This document shows positions 17,635-26,336 of a stretch of DNA of 38,551 nt, piece by piece. The number at the start of each line of letters is the position of its first letter. Within the stretch, counting starts at the first letter, position 1. The stretch comes from Myxococcota bacterium (lineage in GTDB: Bacteria > Myxococcota_A > Polyangia > Polyangiales > Houyiibacteriaceae): positions 1-38,551 of the forward strand of contig JALOQC010000117.1 of NCBI GenBank assembly GCA_025453555.1, in the 5' to 3' direction. The notes under the pieces are model-generated. The model was not told where the DNA came from. It was given only the letters and a program-made list of their open reading frames with translations, and did no database searches. A program made the position numbers and the translations under genes.

Positions 17635-18807
17635 TCAATACACCGCGAGACCGAGACCGAACTCCGGGCGCACGTCGCCGTGCCCCGCCCAGACACCGCC
17701 GCGGAGCTGCAGCGCGAGGCGCGTGGTCAGCTCGATCTGCACGAGCCCGCCGCCCGAAGCGGCGAACCCGGCTTTGCGGAGGTCGCGCGCGACGTCGCGG
17801 TAGACGGCGTTGGCCGCTTGCACGTAGGCGCCGAGGTGAAGGCGCCCGAGACCCGGCGCGAAGACGGAGGCTTCGGCGCCGTATCGGACGAGCGCCAAGG
17901 GGTCGTTCAGGGCGAAGTCGACGAAGAACTGCAACCCGAAGAGGCGATGCGGGAAGCCGCCGCCCGACAAACGCGATCCTCCGCCGTAACCGTCCTCGAG
18001 ACCGAGCAGCGTTCCCTCGAAACCGAGCGTCCATCCGCGGCGATTCAAGGGCGCACGTTCGAGCTCCGCGAGGTTGCCTTCCGAGGCGTCGATCACCGCT
18101 CCGTCGGCCCATTCGGCGAGCTCGGGCTCGAGCGCGAACGCCGGGACGGAGAGCCAGTGGCCGTCGTTCGTGTAGAGGTGGATCGGGTGGTCCATCGACA
18201 CGCCGATCCAGCCGTCGTGCCGCGCGCCTTCGGTGGCGGCCACGACGACGACGCCCGCCGCGACCGCGACACTGGCGATCACCGCCAAGATCGCGGCCGC
18301 GCCGATCGAGTCGTCGCCCGAGCTGCTGCCGGACGAAGAGCTCCCGGACGACGTACCGCCGCTCGAAGGGCTCGTGCCGCCCGAGACGCTGCCTCCCACG
18401 GGCGTCGCGCGGACACGCACGGGCGTGGGGGTCGGAGCAGGCACGCCGCGACAACCGACGAGCTGACACCGCGTCGCGTGGATCCGTTGCGCGACGAGGA
18501 GCGGGACGACGCCGCTCGGTCCGTGGAGCTCGACGTCGTCGGCGGGCGGTGCGTCGGGGCGCGTGCCGAGCTCTTGCACGCTCCGGATGCGCTCGCCGCG
18601 ATCCTCGGGGGGCAGCGTCGCGAGCCGCGCGAGCTCGTCGGAGCGCACGTGGTAGGTCGATTGAAGGCAACCTCCGAGGAGCACGGCAACGAGGATCGTT
18701 GCTCCGCGCACGAAGGTGTGAACGTGAATTGAATGTTCGGAAGCGTGCGGGCGCGATCCGGGGTTCCTGCGATCGGTCGTCCGCGTCGTCGCGTCGATGG
18801 CGCTCAT
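17635..18807 (-). CDS. Outer-membrane-type lipoprotein
   Basis: Lipobox LLGGC; Ser/Gly-rich linker; C-terminal region with alternating strands (LFGLQFFVDFALNDPLALVRYG...LGAYVQAANAVYRDV) ending GLGLAVY*. Confidence 0.75.
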   Translation of the reverse strand: MSAIDATTRTTDRRNPGSRPHASEHSIHVHTFVRGATILVAVLLGGCLQSTYHVRSDELARLATLPPEDRGERIRSVQELGTRPDAPPADDVELHGPSGVVPLLVAQRIHATRCQLVGCRGVPAPTPTPVRVRATPVGGSVSGGTSPSSGGTSSGSSSSGSSSGDDSIGAAAILAVIASVAVAAGVVVVAATEGARHDGWIGVSMDHPIHLYTNDGHWLSVPAFALEPELAEWADGAVIDASEGNLAELERAPLNRRGWTLGFEGTLLGLEDGYGGGSRLSGGGFPHRLFGLQFFVDFALNDPLALVRYGAEASVFAPGLGRLHLGAYVQAANAVYRDVARDLRKAGFAASGGGLVQIELTTRLALQLRGGVWAGHGDVRPEFGLGLAVY

Positions 18808-19038
18808 GGTTCGTCGTCCGTTCGTGCGTCGCGCGCGGCTGACGCGTCGACGTCCGTATCACCTACGGGCGCAAGATGCGAACGTCGCTCATGTTTCGTG
18901 TTGGGATGTGTGAAGGCGAGGTCGAGGGCCGTCACGGGGGGAACCACGACGACGGGCTTTGCGCCCCTGCGCGGACGAGCGTCGCACGACCCTTCGCCCT
19001 CGGTGTGGCCTTCCTCGCGTCGACCCTCCGTCGGCGTG

Positions 19039-19395
19039 AATCAGACGTTCGTCTTCGCACCGCGGAGCTGACGCGCCGTCGTCGTGTGGCTCTCGTCGGC
19101 GATCACGACACCCCACTCGAGGGCGAGTCGTGGGGTGACGGCGAACCATGCGCGACCTTCGCGGACGCCGAACGACGCGCGGTAGACCCAGCCGACGGAC
19201 GTGGTCGCCGTGACCACGTCCTCACGATCGTCACACGAGAGGATGCAGAAGTCGGCCAGACCACGAAGGCGAACCGCCGAGTGCAAACCGTGTCGACGCT
19301 CGCCGAACCAACGAAACGCGAGCTCGCCTCCCCCGCCGACCGCGAGGATGGAGTCCTCGCTGGGCAGTCGTCCTCGCCGACTGGGAGTCGCTCGA
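19039..19395 (-). pseudogene. Truncated outer-membrane/beta-barrel-like remnant
   Basis: Frame reads DSILAVGGGGELAFRWFGERRHGLHSAVRLRG...SVGWVYRASFGVREGRAWFAVTPRLALEWGVVIADES...* without start or signal sequence before an upstream stop. Confidence 0.35.
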
Positions 19396-19548
19396 GCACG
19401 GTGCGTCGACGACGCTCACGGCTCGCGAGCATCGCTGCCTGCTTCGGCCGGACGGGCAGAAGCCCGTGCTTCGTCGGCTTCCTTCACGTCGACGCGCGAG
19501 TCTGGGTCGCAGCAGGTCGCGCACACGCGCGCGTGCGTTGGTGGGAAG

Positions 19549-20451
19549 ATGGCGGCGATGAACGCCTCCTCGCATCTGCTGGTTCGCCTCCTGAGCTCGC
19601 TCGCGCTCGTCGCGTGTGCGTCGTCGCCGGAAGTGCGTGATGACGAGGCACGGACGGCGGCCCCCGGCACGAACGAGGCGATGCACGAGCCTGCGCGGGA
19701 GGTGCCGATCGACGTTCGAGCACGCCCTCCGGTGTCGCTGAGGCTGGAGGTCGTCGACGCCAACGACGCCACGCGTGGCGCGCACCTCGCGACCCAGCTC
19801 GAGCGTTTTCGGCGGTGCGTCGATCGCTACCGCGCGGCGCGGGGCTTCGCCGGAGGTCGGTTCTCGATGACGGGGTTCATCCAACCGGACGGAACGTTGA
19901 CGCGAAGCTCGGTCATGGCGCTGGAGTACGGCGACGGATTCGAGCGCTGTCTCGAGCCCGACGTCGCCGCGCTCACGTGGCCACCGACCGGGCTCGACGT
20001 GATGGTCGGATTCACGGCCGCCGTCGTCGTGCACGACGACGCCTCGCGGCGCGCGCCGGACGAAGTGCGACCCACCTTTCCAACACACGACGTTCGTCGG
20101 CAGGCCGCGCCGTCTCGAGCTCCGCAGCTCGGGTGGAGCGCGCTGACCACCACCTCGTCGAGCGTGGACGCGTGGCGCGACGAGCTCGTGGGTCGAAGTG
20201 CCGTTCTCTCCGACTGCTTGTGGCACGCGTGGCCGACCTCCTCGCCTTCGGCGGAGGCCGTCGTCGTCGTTCGAATCGCACCGAACGGAGAGCTCTCCGC
20301 GCGCGTGCGAGGAGAGCACGAGACCCCCGCACCCGAGCTCGTGGAGTGCCTCGGTCGTTTGCTCTCGGTGATGAGCGTGCCCGCGGGAACGAGCGGCGAG
20401 GTCCGCGGACACCTGACGGTCGGCTTCGGCGGTGGCTCGCTCACGTACTGA
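19549..20451 (+). CDS. Lipoprotein with two related Cys-containing domains (AgmX/PglI C-terminal-like)
   Basis: Lipobox LALVAC; FRRCVDRYRAARGFAGGRFSMTGFIQPDGTL and DCLWHAWPTSSPSAEAVVVVRIAPNGELS repeats. Confidence 0.7.
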   Translation: MAAMNASSHLLVRLLSSLALVACASSPEVRDDEARTAAPGTNEAMHEPAREVPIDVRARPPVSLRLEVVDANDATRGAHLATQLERFRRCVDRYRAARGFAGGRFSMTGFIQPDGTLTRSSVMALEYGDGFERCLEPDVAALTWPPTGLDVMVGFTAAVVVHDDASRRAPDEVRPTFPTHDVRRQAAPSRAPQLGWSALTTTSSSVDAWRDELVGRSAVLSDCLWHAWPTSSPSAEAVVVVRIAPNGELSARVRGEHETPAPELVECLGRLLSVMSVPAGTSGEVRGHLTVGFGGGSLTY

Positions 20452-20596
20452 AGCGCATCTCATGACCTCCCGCGGCCGCTTCGCGGCATCCGCACGCCGC
20501 TCGCCGCCATCCACTCACGCTCGAAAGTGCACCACATTGCGTCGGTTCGCGGACGCGGCGATCCACGCACGGGCTGCCACGAATCAACTCACGGAG
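20452..20596 (+). mobile_element. MITE-like repeat, copy 1 (left TIR intact, right TIR degenerate/missing)
   Basis: agcgcatctcatgacctcccgcggccgcttcgcggcatccgcacg...; near-identical to 29475 onward; begins at the nucleotide after the TGA of the upstream gene. Confidence 0.75.
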
Positions 20597-20640
20597 GCGC
20601 GGGGTTTCGCGTGCGACGCGAGGCAGGCACGCTTCGACCC

Positions 20641-21197
20641 ATGACAGCCCTCGATCTCGTGCTGCCGACCCCTCGAAAGCTGGAGCTCTCCTCCGTCGAG
20701 CTCGCGGTGCCGCCCGATCGCGCCTGGGAGCTCGTGCGCCACGAGGACCTCGCGCGGTCGTCGCTGGTGAAGGCGCTCTTCGCGCTCCGGACCTTGCCAT
20801 CGCGCCTGACGGGGACCGTCGAGAAAGTGGAGCTGCGCCTCGACGCGATCGCGTCCACCCCCGAGCGTCCGGGCTTTCGGATCCTGCTCGAAGAGCCACG
20901 CGAGGTGGTCGTCGGTGCGATCGGCAAGGTGTGGCAGCTCGACATCCCGTTCGTGCACGTCGACGGCCCGATCCCGCCGCGAAGGCCGCGGGCCGGGCGT
21001 GGGTCGAGACGAGCTGGCTCTTCTTCCTCGAGCCGCTCGGACCGAGCCGTTGCCGCTTCATCAGCCGCTACCGAACGCGCACGTCGGACGACCTCTCGAC
21101 GCGGCTCGCGTACGGCGTCGCGATCGAGCCCATCGGCTTCGCGATGGATCGGCGCATGTTGCTCGGGGTGAAGGAGCGGGTCGAGCGAGGTCGGTGA
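20641..21197 (+). pseudogene. SRPBCC-like protein, interrupted by a frameshift near 20970-20990
   Basis: Frame 1 MTALDLVLPTPRKLELSSVELAVPPDRAWELVRHEDLARSSLVKALFALRTLPSRLTG...VWQLDIPFVHVDGPI continues in frame 3 as PAAKAAGRAWVETSWLFFLEPLGPSRCRFISRYRTR...LLGVKERVERGR*. Confidence 0.7.
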
Positions 21198-21305
21198 GCC
21201 GACGTTCCGGAGAGGATGTGGGGTAGAGGCTGCACATCCGGGAAGGCGAGATCGGGGTCATCGTCGTCCGGACCCACTGGTGCTGCGGCTTCGTCCCTCG
21301 TCCGT

Positions 21306-21935
21306 TCACGTCACGTGCGCGCGGACGACCATCGCGAAGAGCTCTTGGCTCGGTTGCCAAGCCTTCGCGCGTGGCGGGAACGTCGCGTCGAAGGCGTCGA
21401 GTCCCTCGACCGGCTCGAAGACGTCGCTGAATCGCGCGCGCCACCCGCCGTTCTTCAGAGCGCCGGGCGCGAGCTCGATCGCCAACAGGCCGAGCGGGTG
21501 GCTGCCGTCTTCGGCCGCGATGCCGAGGTCTTTCGCGTTTCGGAAGCCATAGCTCACGTAGTTGTGCGGGTGACCGAGGATGACGACCGCCGCGTAGCCC
21601 TTCGCGCGCTCGAGCACGTGGTGCACGAGCTGACGTCCGATCCCGCGACGCTGTCGCTCGGGGTGCACCACGATCGGGCCCATCGTGATCGTGGGCAGCT
21701 CGTCGTGCGCGCCGATCAGCCGCGAGCGCGAGGTCATCACGTACCCGACGATGCGCCCTTCGAGCTCGGCGACGAAGGTGAGCTCCGGGAGGAAGTCCGG
21801 GTGCGTGCGCATTCGATGCACGAGGAAGTGTTCGTCGCACCCCGGGACCTGCAGGTTCCAGAACGCGTCGCGCGTCAGCTCCTCGACCGTGCGATGGTCG
21901 GTGGGTGTCTCGGGGCGCAGGACGAGGTCGGTCAC
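21306..21935 (-). CDS. GNAT family N-acetyltransferase
   Basis: VTDLVLRPETPTDHRTVEELTRDAFWNL...VGYVMTSRSRL...TMGPIVVHPERQRRGIGRQLVHHVLERAKGYAAVVILGHPHNYVSYGFRNA; GTG start inferred. Confidence 0.9.
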   Translation of the reverse strand: MTDLVLRPETPTDHRTVEELTRDAFWNLQVPGCDEHFLVHRMRTHPDFLPELTFVAELEGRIVGYVMTSRSRLIGAHDELPTITMGPIVVHPERQRRGIGRQLVHHVLERAKGYAAVVILGHPHNYVSYGFRNAKDLGIAAEDGSHPLGLLAIELAPGALKNGGWRARFSDVFEPVEGLDAFDATFPPRAKAWQPSQELFAMVVRAHVT

Positions 21936-22235
21936 CTCCGAACGCTCGCACGAGCGATCCCGACGCACCATGCGGAGGAGGTGCCGACGGAATCTCCGAA
22001 GAACCATCGACGCTTCGAGCCGCGACACCGTGAGGTGGCCAGGCGTCGTCCGCGCGAAGTCGCGTGAGCCCGACGTCCGCGGCGAGCCAATGCGTGAAGC
22101 GTCGGAGCCTCGGACACGCTGGCGGAGCCGCGAGCCACCCACCGAAGAGCCGGCGTAGGGCGCTCGAGCGACGCACCTCGCCGGGGTCTCGGCGGGCTTG
22201 GCAACGTCGGGCAGGCTGGTGCACCACCTCACGCG

Positions 22236-24008
22236 ATGCACGCAGACGACATCACGGCGGCACAGGATTCGAACGCGGGACAGCTCGCGTTGGTCGTGTG
22301 GCGGGGACACGAAGCACGTGTGGTCCCGATCACGGGCCATCCGTTCGTGTTGGGTCGCGCGGCTCCGGCAGACGTCGTCGTGGACGAACCGACGCTGTCG
22401 CGCGAGCACGTCCGCATCAGCCCGACCCGTACTGGCAGTCTCGAGGTCGTCGATCTCCAGTCCAAGAACGGCATGCGCGTGCGAGGGGAGCGTGTGGCGC
22501 GCGCCGAGCTGCAGGTCGGCGAGAGCATGGAGGTCGGAGGCGTGATGCTGCTGCTCACGCGCACTCCGCCGCGCCGAGCACACGACCTCGGAGAGCTCCC
22601 TCTGCATCGTCTCCTCGCCGCGATCGACGAAGAGCTCGCGCGGCAGGAGCTCACCGAGCCGACGTTCGGGCGGACCGTCACCGTCGCGGTCGTGGCCTCG
22701 AACGCGCGCCCGCTGCGGACGCGTTCGGTCGATCGTCGCGCCGTTCTCGACGCGACGTGTTCGTGTTGGTTGCTTCCAGAGCTCGATCCTCGAGCGGCGC
22801 GTGCGATGCTGGGCGTCGAGCGGATCGGTCTCGCCTCGTCGACGGAGGCTCGCAGCGGAGGAGCGCTCGTCGAGCTCGCGCGGCGCCGCTGGTCGGACGA
22901 GGCCACGCCCACCCTGCCCGCTCCGAACGACGCGACACCGACGCCCGCACCGAACGCTGCCGCACCGAACGCCGCGTCACCGAACGCTGCCGCACCGAAC
23001 GCCGCGTCACCGAACGCCGCGTCACCGAACGCCGCGTCACCGGACGCTGCCGCCGACGTGGTCGCCGTGAGCGCTGCGACCCGAGCGACCTTCGAGCAGG
23101 CGCGCAAGCTCGCGAGCTCGGATCGCCCGGTTCTCGTCTGCGGAGAGACCGGCAGCGGCAAGGAGTTGGTGGCGCGGCTCGTCCACGCGAGCAGCCCACG
23201 CAGCCGGGGTCCCTTCGTGCCCCTGAACTGCGGCGCCATCCCGAGCTCGCTGGTGGAGAGCACGCTCTTCGGGCACGAACGCGGCGCGTTCACTGGAGCC
23301 ACGGAACGACGCCTCGGAGCGTTCGAGCGAGCGAACGGCGGAACCCTGTTCCTCGACGAGGTGGGCGAGCTCGCGCCGGCAGTGCAAGCCGCGCTGCTGC
23401 GAGTGCTCGAGACGGGTCGACTGCTGCGCGTCGGCGGCACCCGCGAGGTCGAGGTCGACGTACGACTGGTCTCGGCAACCCATCGCGACCTGCGCGAAGA
23501 GAGCGACGAAGGTCGGTTTCGTCTCGATCTCTACCACCGGATCGGCGTCCTCCCGATCCGGGTGCCACCGCTGCGTGAGCGACCCGAAGACGTCGTGGAG
23601 CTCGCGCGGACCTTCGTGCGACGCGCCGCCGAACGCAGCGGTCGAACGCCCCCGCGGCTCGAGCCGGACGCACTTCAGGCGCTGCTCTCGTACGACTGGC
23701 CCGGGAACGTGCGTGAGCTCCACAACGTGATCGAACGTGTGGTGCTTCTCGCGGAGGACCGCATCGAGCTCTCCGACGTCGCGCAACACTTGGTGGTCGC
23801 CTCGACACCACACACGCCACGTCGTCCGGTGCAGACGTGGGATCTCCGAGCGCGGCTGCGGGAGCTCGAGGTGGAGCTCGTCGTCGGAGCGCTCGAGGTG
23901 ACCGCCGGCAACGTCGAAGGCGCGGCCGAGCTGCTCTGCGTCCCGCGTCGAACGTTGGCGCACAAGATGAGCAAGCTCGGGATCCGCCGACGCTGGGACC
24001 GCGGCTGA
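22236..24008 (+). CDS. FHA-domain sigma54-dependent activator (bEBP) with Fis-type HTH
   Basis: FHA: FVLGRAAPADVVVDEPTLSREHVRIS...LQSKNGMRV; AAA+: GETGSGKELVARLVH, GAFTGA motif, GGTLFLDEVGEL; C-term NVEGAAELLCVPRRTLAHKMSKLGI. Confidence 0.95.
   Translation: MHADDITAAQDSNAGQLALVVWRGHEARVVPITGHPFVLGRAAPADVVVDEPTLSREHVRISPTRTGSLEVVDLQSKNGMRVRGERVARAELQVGESMEVGGVMLLLTRTPPRRAHDLGELPLHRLLAAIDEELARQELTEPTFGRTVTVAVVASNARPLRTRSVDRRAVLDATCSCWLLPELDPRAARAMLGVERIGLASSTEARSGGALVELARRRWSDEATPTLPAPNDATPTPAPNAAAPNAASPNAAAPNAASPNAASPNAASPDAAADVVAVSAATRATFEQARKLASSDRPVLVCGETGSGKELVARLVHASSPRSRGPFVPLNCGAIPSSLVESTLFGHERGAFTGATERRLGAFERANGGTLFLDEVGELAPAVQAALLRVLETGRLLRVGGTREVEVDVRLVSATHRDLREESDEGRFRLDLYHRIGVLPIRVPPLRERPEDVVELARTFVRRAAERSGRTPPRLEPDALQALLSYDWPGNVRELHNVIERVVLLAEDRIELSDVAQHLVVASTPHTPRRPVQTWDLRARLRELEVELVVGALEVTAGNVEGAAELLCVPRRTLAHKMSKLGIRRRWDRG
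22923..23054. repeat. In-frame 15-bp tandem repeat in the bEBP linker (PNAAA/PNAAS)
   Basis: ccgaacg(ct/cc)gc(cgca/gtca) units at 22950-23039 (six), flanked by degenerate units. Confidence 0.93.
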
Positions 24009-24036
24009 ACGGAAGCTTCGGCTGAGCTTCTTTCAG
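24005..24036. terminator. Bidirectional stem-loop between convergent bEBP and kinase genes
   Basis: ctgaa-cg-gaagct-tcggctg-agcttc-t-ttcag; both stop codons lie in the stem. Confidence 0.6.
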
Positions 24037-26123
24037 CGCACCGTCGACGCGCACGCGCGACGAAGCGAAAACGCAGGCCAAGGCACGTGACCCGCGTCGA
24101 TGGTGGCGCATGCGCTCCTCGCCCCCTCGAGGTCGCCACGCCGTCGATCGACCTCGGCGGCCCGGACGAGCGCGAGCGGCCGAAACGTTCCTTCGCACGA
24201 TCGCGCCGCAGCGTTCCTCCACGCGGCGCTCGCGGCGGCGAGCTCCCCGCGCTGCTCCGCCACGATCGCCCCCGCCGCCGCGGCGACCTCCGCGCTCGTG
24301 CTGTCGACGAACGCCTCGAGCACGCCGCGATCCCCCCGCCGTTCCGTGACGAGGAGGTCGAGCATCCGAGTGTGGCCTGCGAGCTCTTCCGCGAGCGCGG
24401 TGCGGGTCGGTCCGAGCTCCACGTGCGGTTCCGCCCCAGCGATCGCATGCAGAAGGAGCGCGCGCGTCAGGGCGTCGGCTTCGCGCGCGAGCTCGCGGGC
24501 CGCGCGCAGGTCCCCACGCGCCACCTCGGCCTCCACCCACGCGATCCGCGCGTAGCTTCGAGTCGACGCGTCGGGGCGTACCCGCAGCGCCCGCGACACG
24601 AGCTCTGCCGCCTCGTCCGGCCGCCCTCGCGCCATCGCGAGCCGCGCCTGCCAGAGCACGCGCGTCGACGTCGGCAGCGCATCCGAGCTCGCCAAGAGCG
24701 AGGACACGCGCTCGAGTCGGCCCGTCACCAGGGCATGCATCAGCACGTGCTCGATCCCGAGCGCGAAGTCCGGCTCTCGGGTCACGAGTCGGTCGTAGAG
24801 CGCGACCGCACGCTCGCAGTCTCCCTGATGCCAGTGGGCCTCGAACGCACCGTAGAGCCCCTCGCGCGCGTCGGGGTGTGCCTCGAGGTACGCGTCGAAG
24901 TGGGACACCGCACCGTCGACGTCGTGGGTGCCCAAGAGCCGGAGCCCGTCGAGGAGCGAGCGCGAGCCCGTCGACGGCAACGCGCGATCGAGACGGTCCA
25001 AGAGCGCGGTGTTGTCCCGGCCGTTCCACCACTCGACCAGGCTCGCGAGCTCGAGCGTGCGTGGATCGTTCGGGTCGGCTTCGAGGAGCGCCGCCTCGGC
25101 CCCGACGAGGTCGTTCCGCGCAAGGGCGGTGCGCGCCACGTCGAGCGCGTCGCGGTTCGAATCGGGGAGTGGCTCCGCGAGCGGCGCGTCGAGCGGTGCC
25201 TCCACCGGTTCCGCTGCCATCCACTCGGCTCCCACCGACCGCGCTCCCACGTACACGACGAGCGACAGCAGAAGCGACAGCATCACCCACAGCGCGCGCG
25301 ATCTGCGCGTCTCGGGAACCGCGAGGGCGTGGACCACGTCGATGGCCGAAGAGAAGCGAGCGTTCGGCTCGGGGGCGAGGAGCCGCCCCACCACGCGCGC
25401 CAACCGCCGATCGCGTGTCGCACGCGCCACGGCTTCGGCGGGCGGCATGCCTTCGAGCGATGCCAGCGTCGACCCGGTGGTGGCGAAGAGGAGCGTCGCA
25501 CCCATGCCGAACAGATCGCTCGCGACCGAGGCCTCACCCGCGAGCTGCTCGGGGGCGGCAAAGGCCTGGGTGCCCGCACCATCCGTCACGCGATCGACCG
25601 CGGCCGCGATGCCGAAGTCCGCCAAGCGCGGCCGCCCGTCGCGATCGAGCAGCACGTTCGAGGGCTTCACGTCGCGATGCAGCACCCCCGCGCGGTGGGC
25701 ATGCGCGAGCGCGAGACCGAGCTCGCGACCGAGCGCGACTGCTTCCGATCCCGTGAGCGTCGAACGCATCGCACGATCCGCGAGGGTGCCCCCCTCGAGC
25801 AGCTCCATCACGAGCAAGCCATGCTCGACGTCGACCTCGTGAACACGAACGATCGCTGGATGGTCGAGTGCCACCACGGTGCGCGCCTCGTGCAGGAGCC
25901 GCTCCGGCGCGCCCGGCCTGCGATCGAAGCACTTGATGGCGACCCGACGCCCGAGCGTCCGATCGCGCGCCGCCCAGACCACCGCAGTGCCGCCGCGCCC
26001 GAGCTCGTGCAGAAGCTCGAACCGCGCGGGGACTCGAGGCGGCGCGGCCTTCTGCGCGTCGGCGGGCGCGGGTCGCTCGTCGCGTGACGATCCGTCGAGC
26101 GTGACGGTGCGATCGTCGGTCAC
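24033..26123 (-). CDS. Ser/Thr protein kinase with TM segment and C-terminal TPR-like region
   Basis: FELLHELGRGGTAVVWAARDRTLGRRVAIKCF, GVLHRDVKPSNVLLDRDGRPRLADFGIA, APEQLAGEASVASDLFGMGATL; TM ALWVMLSLLLSLVVYVGA; start VTDD inferred. Confidence 0.93.
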   Translation of the reverse strand: MTDDRTVTLDGSSRDERPAPADAQKAAPPRVPARFELLHELGRGGTAVVWAARDRTLGRRVAIKCFDRRPGAPERLLHEARTVVALDHPAIVRVHEVDVEHGLLVMELLEGGTLADRAMRSTLTGSEAVALGRELGLALAHAHRAGVLHRDVKPSNVLLDRDGRPRLADFGIAAAVDRVTDGAGTQAFAAPEQLAGEASVASDLFGMGATLLFATTGSTLASLEGMPPAEAVARATRDRRLARVVGRLLAPEPNARFSSAIDVVHALAVPETRRSRALWVMLSLLLSLVVYVGARSVGAEWMAAEPVEAPLDAPLAEPLPDSNRDALDVARTALARNDLVGAEAALLEADPNDPRTLELASLVEWWNGRDNTALLDRLDRALPSTGSRSLLDGLRLLGTHDVDGAVSHFDAYLEAHPDAREGLYGAFEAHWHQGDCERAVALYDRLVTREPDFALGIEHVLMHALVTGRLERVSSLLASSDALPTSTRVLWQARLAMARGRPDEAAELVSRALRVRPDASTRSYARIAWVEAEVARGDLRAARELAREADALTRALLLHAIAGAEPHVELGPTRTALAEELAGHTRMLDLLVTERRGDRGVLEAFVDSTSAEVAAAAGAIVAEQRGELAAASAAWRNAAARSCEGTFRPLALVRAAEVDRRRGDLEGARSACATIDAGHVPWPAFSLRRACASTVR

Positions 26124-26153
26124 GGTACCAGCGTACCCAACGCCGGGCTCGCG

Positions 26154-26227
26154 CGGCGAGCGACCGGCGAGCCACGGCGAGCGACCGGCGAGCCTCGGCG
26201 AGCCACCGGCGAGCCTCGGTGAGCCAC
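26154..26227. repeat. 21-bp tandem repeat (ggcgagcgaccggcgagccac type), about 3.5 units, upstream of the kinase
   Basis: Units 26154-26174, 26175-26195, 26196-26216, half unit to 26227. Confidence 0.9.
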
Positions 26228-26336
26228 CGATGGGACAGCCCCTCGGCAACGAGTTGCCAGACGGGACAACGGTTGCGCGCCATCCGCCGAGAACACCCAC
26301 GAATTCGTGAGGCACACGGGTTGCTCAGCTCCGCGC

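Noticed and set aside
18876-19640. Plus-strand 254 aa ORF
   Set aside because: No domain signal; the opposite strand has a more protein-like outer-membrane remnant
22200-22220. Possible sigma54 -24/-12 promoter (tggcaacgtcgggca) upstream of the bEBP
   Set aside because: GG to GC spacing is one base short of the required spacing; a similar near-miss at about 26242 is better explained as a palindrome
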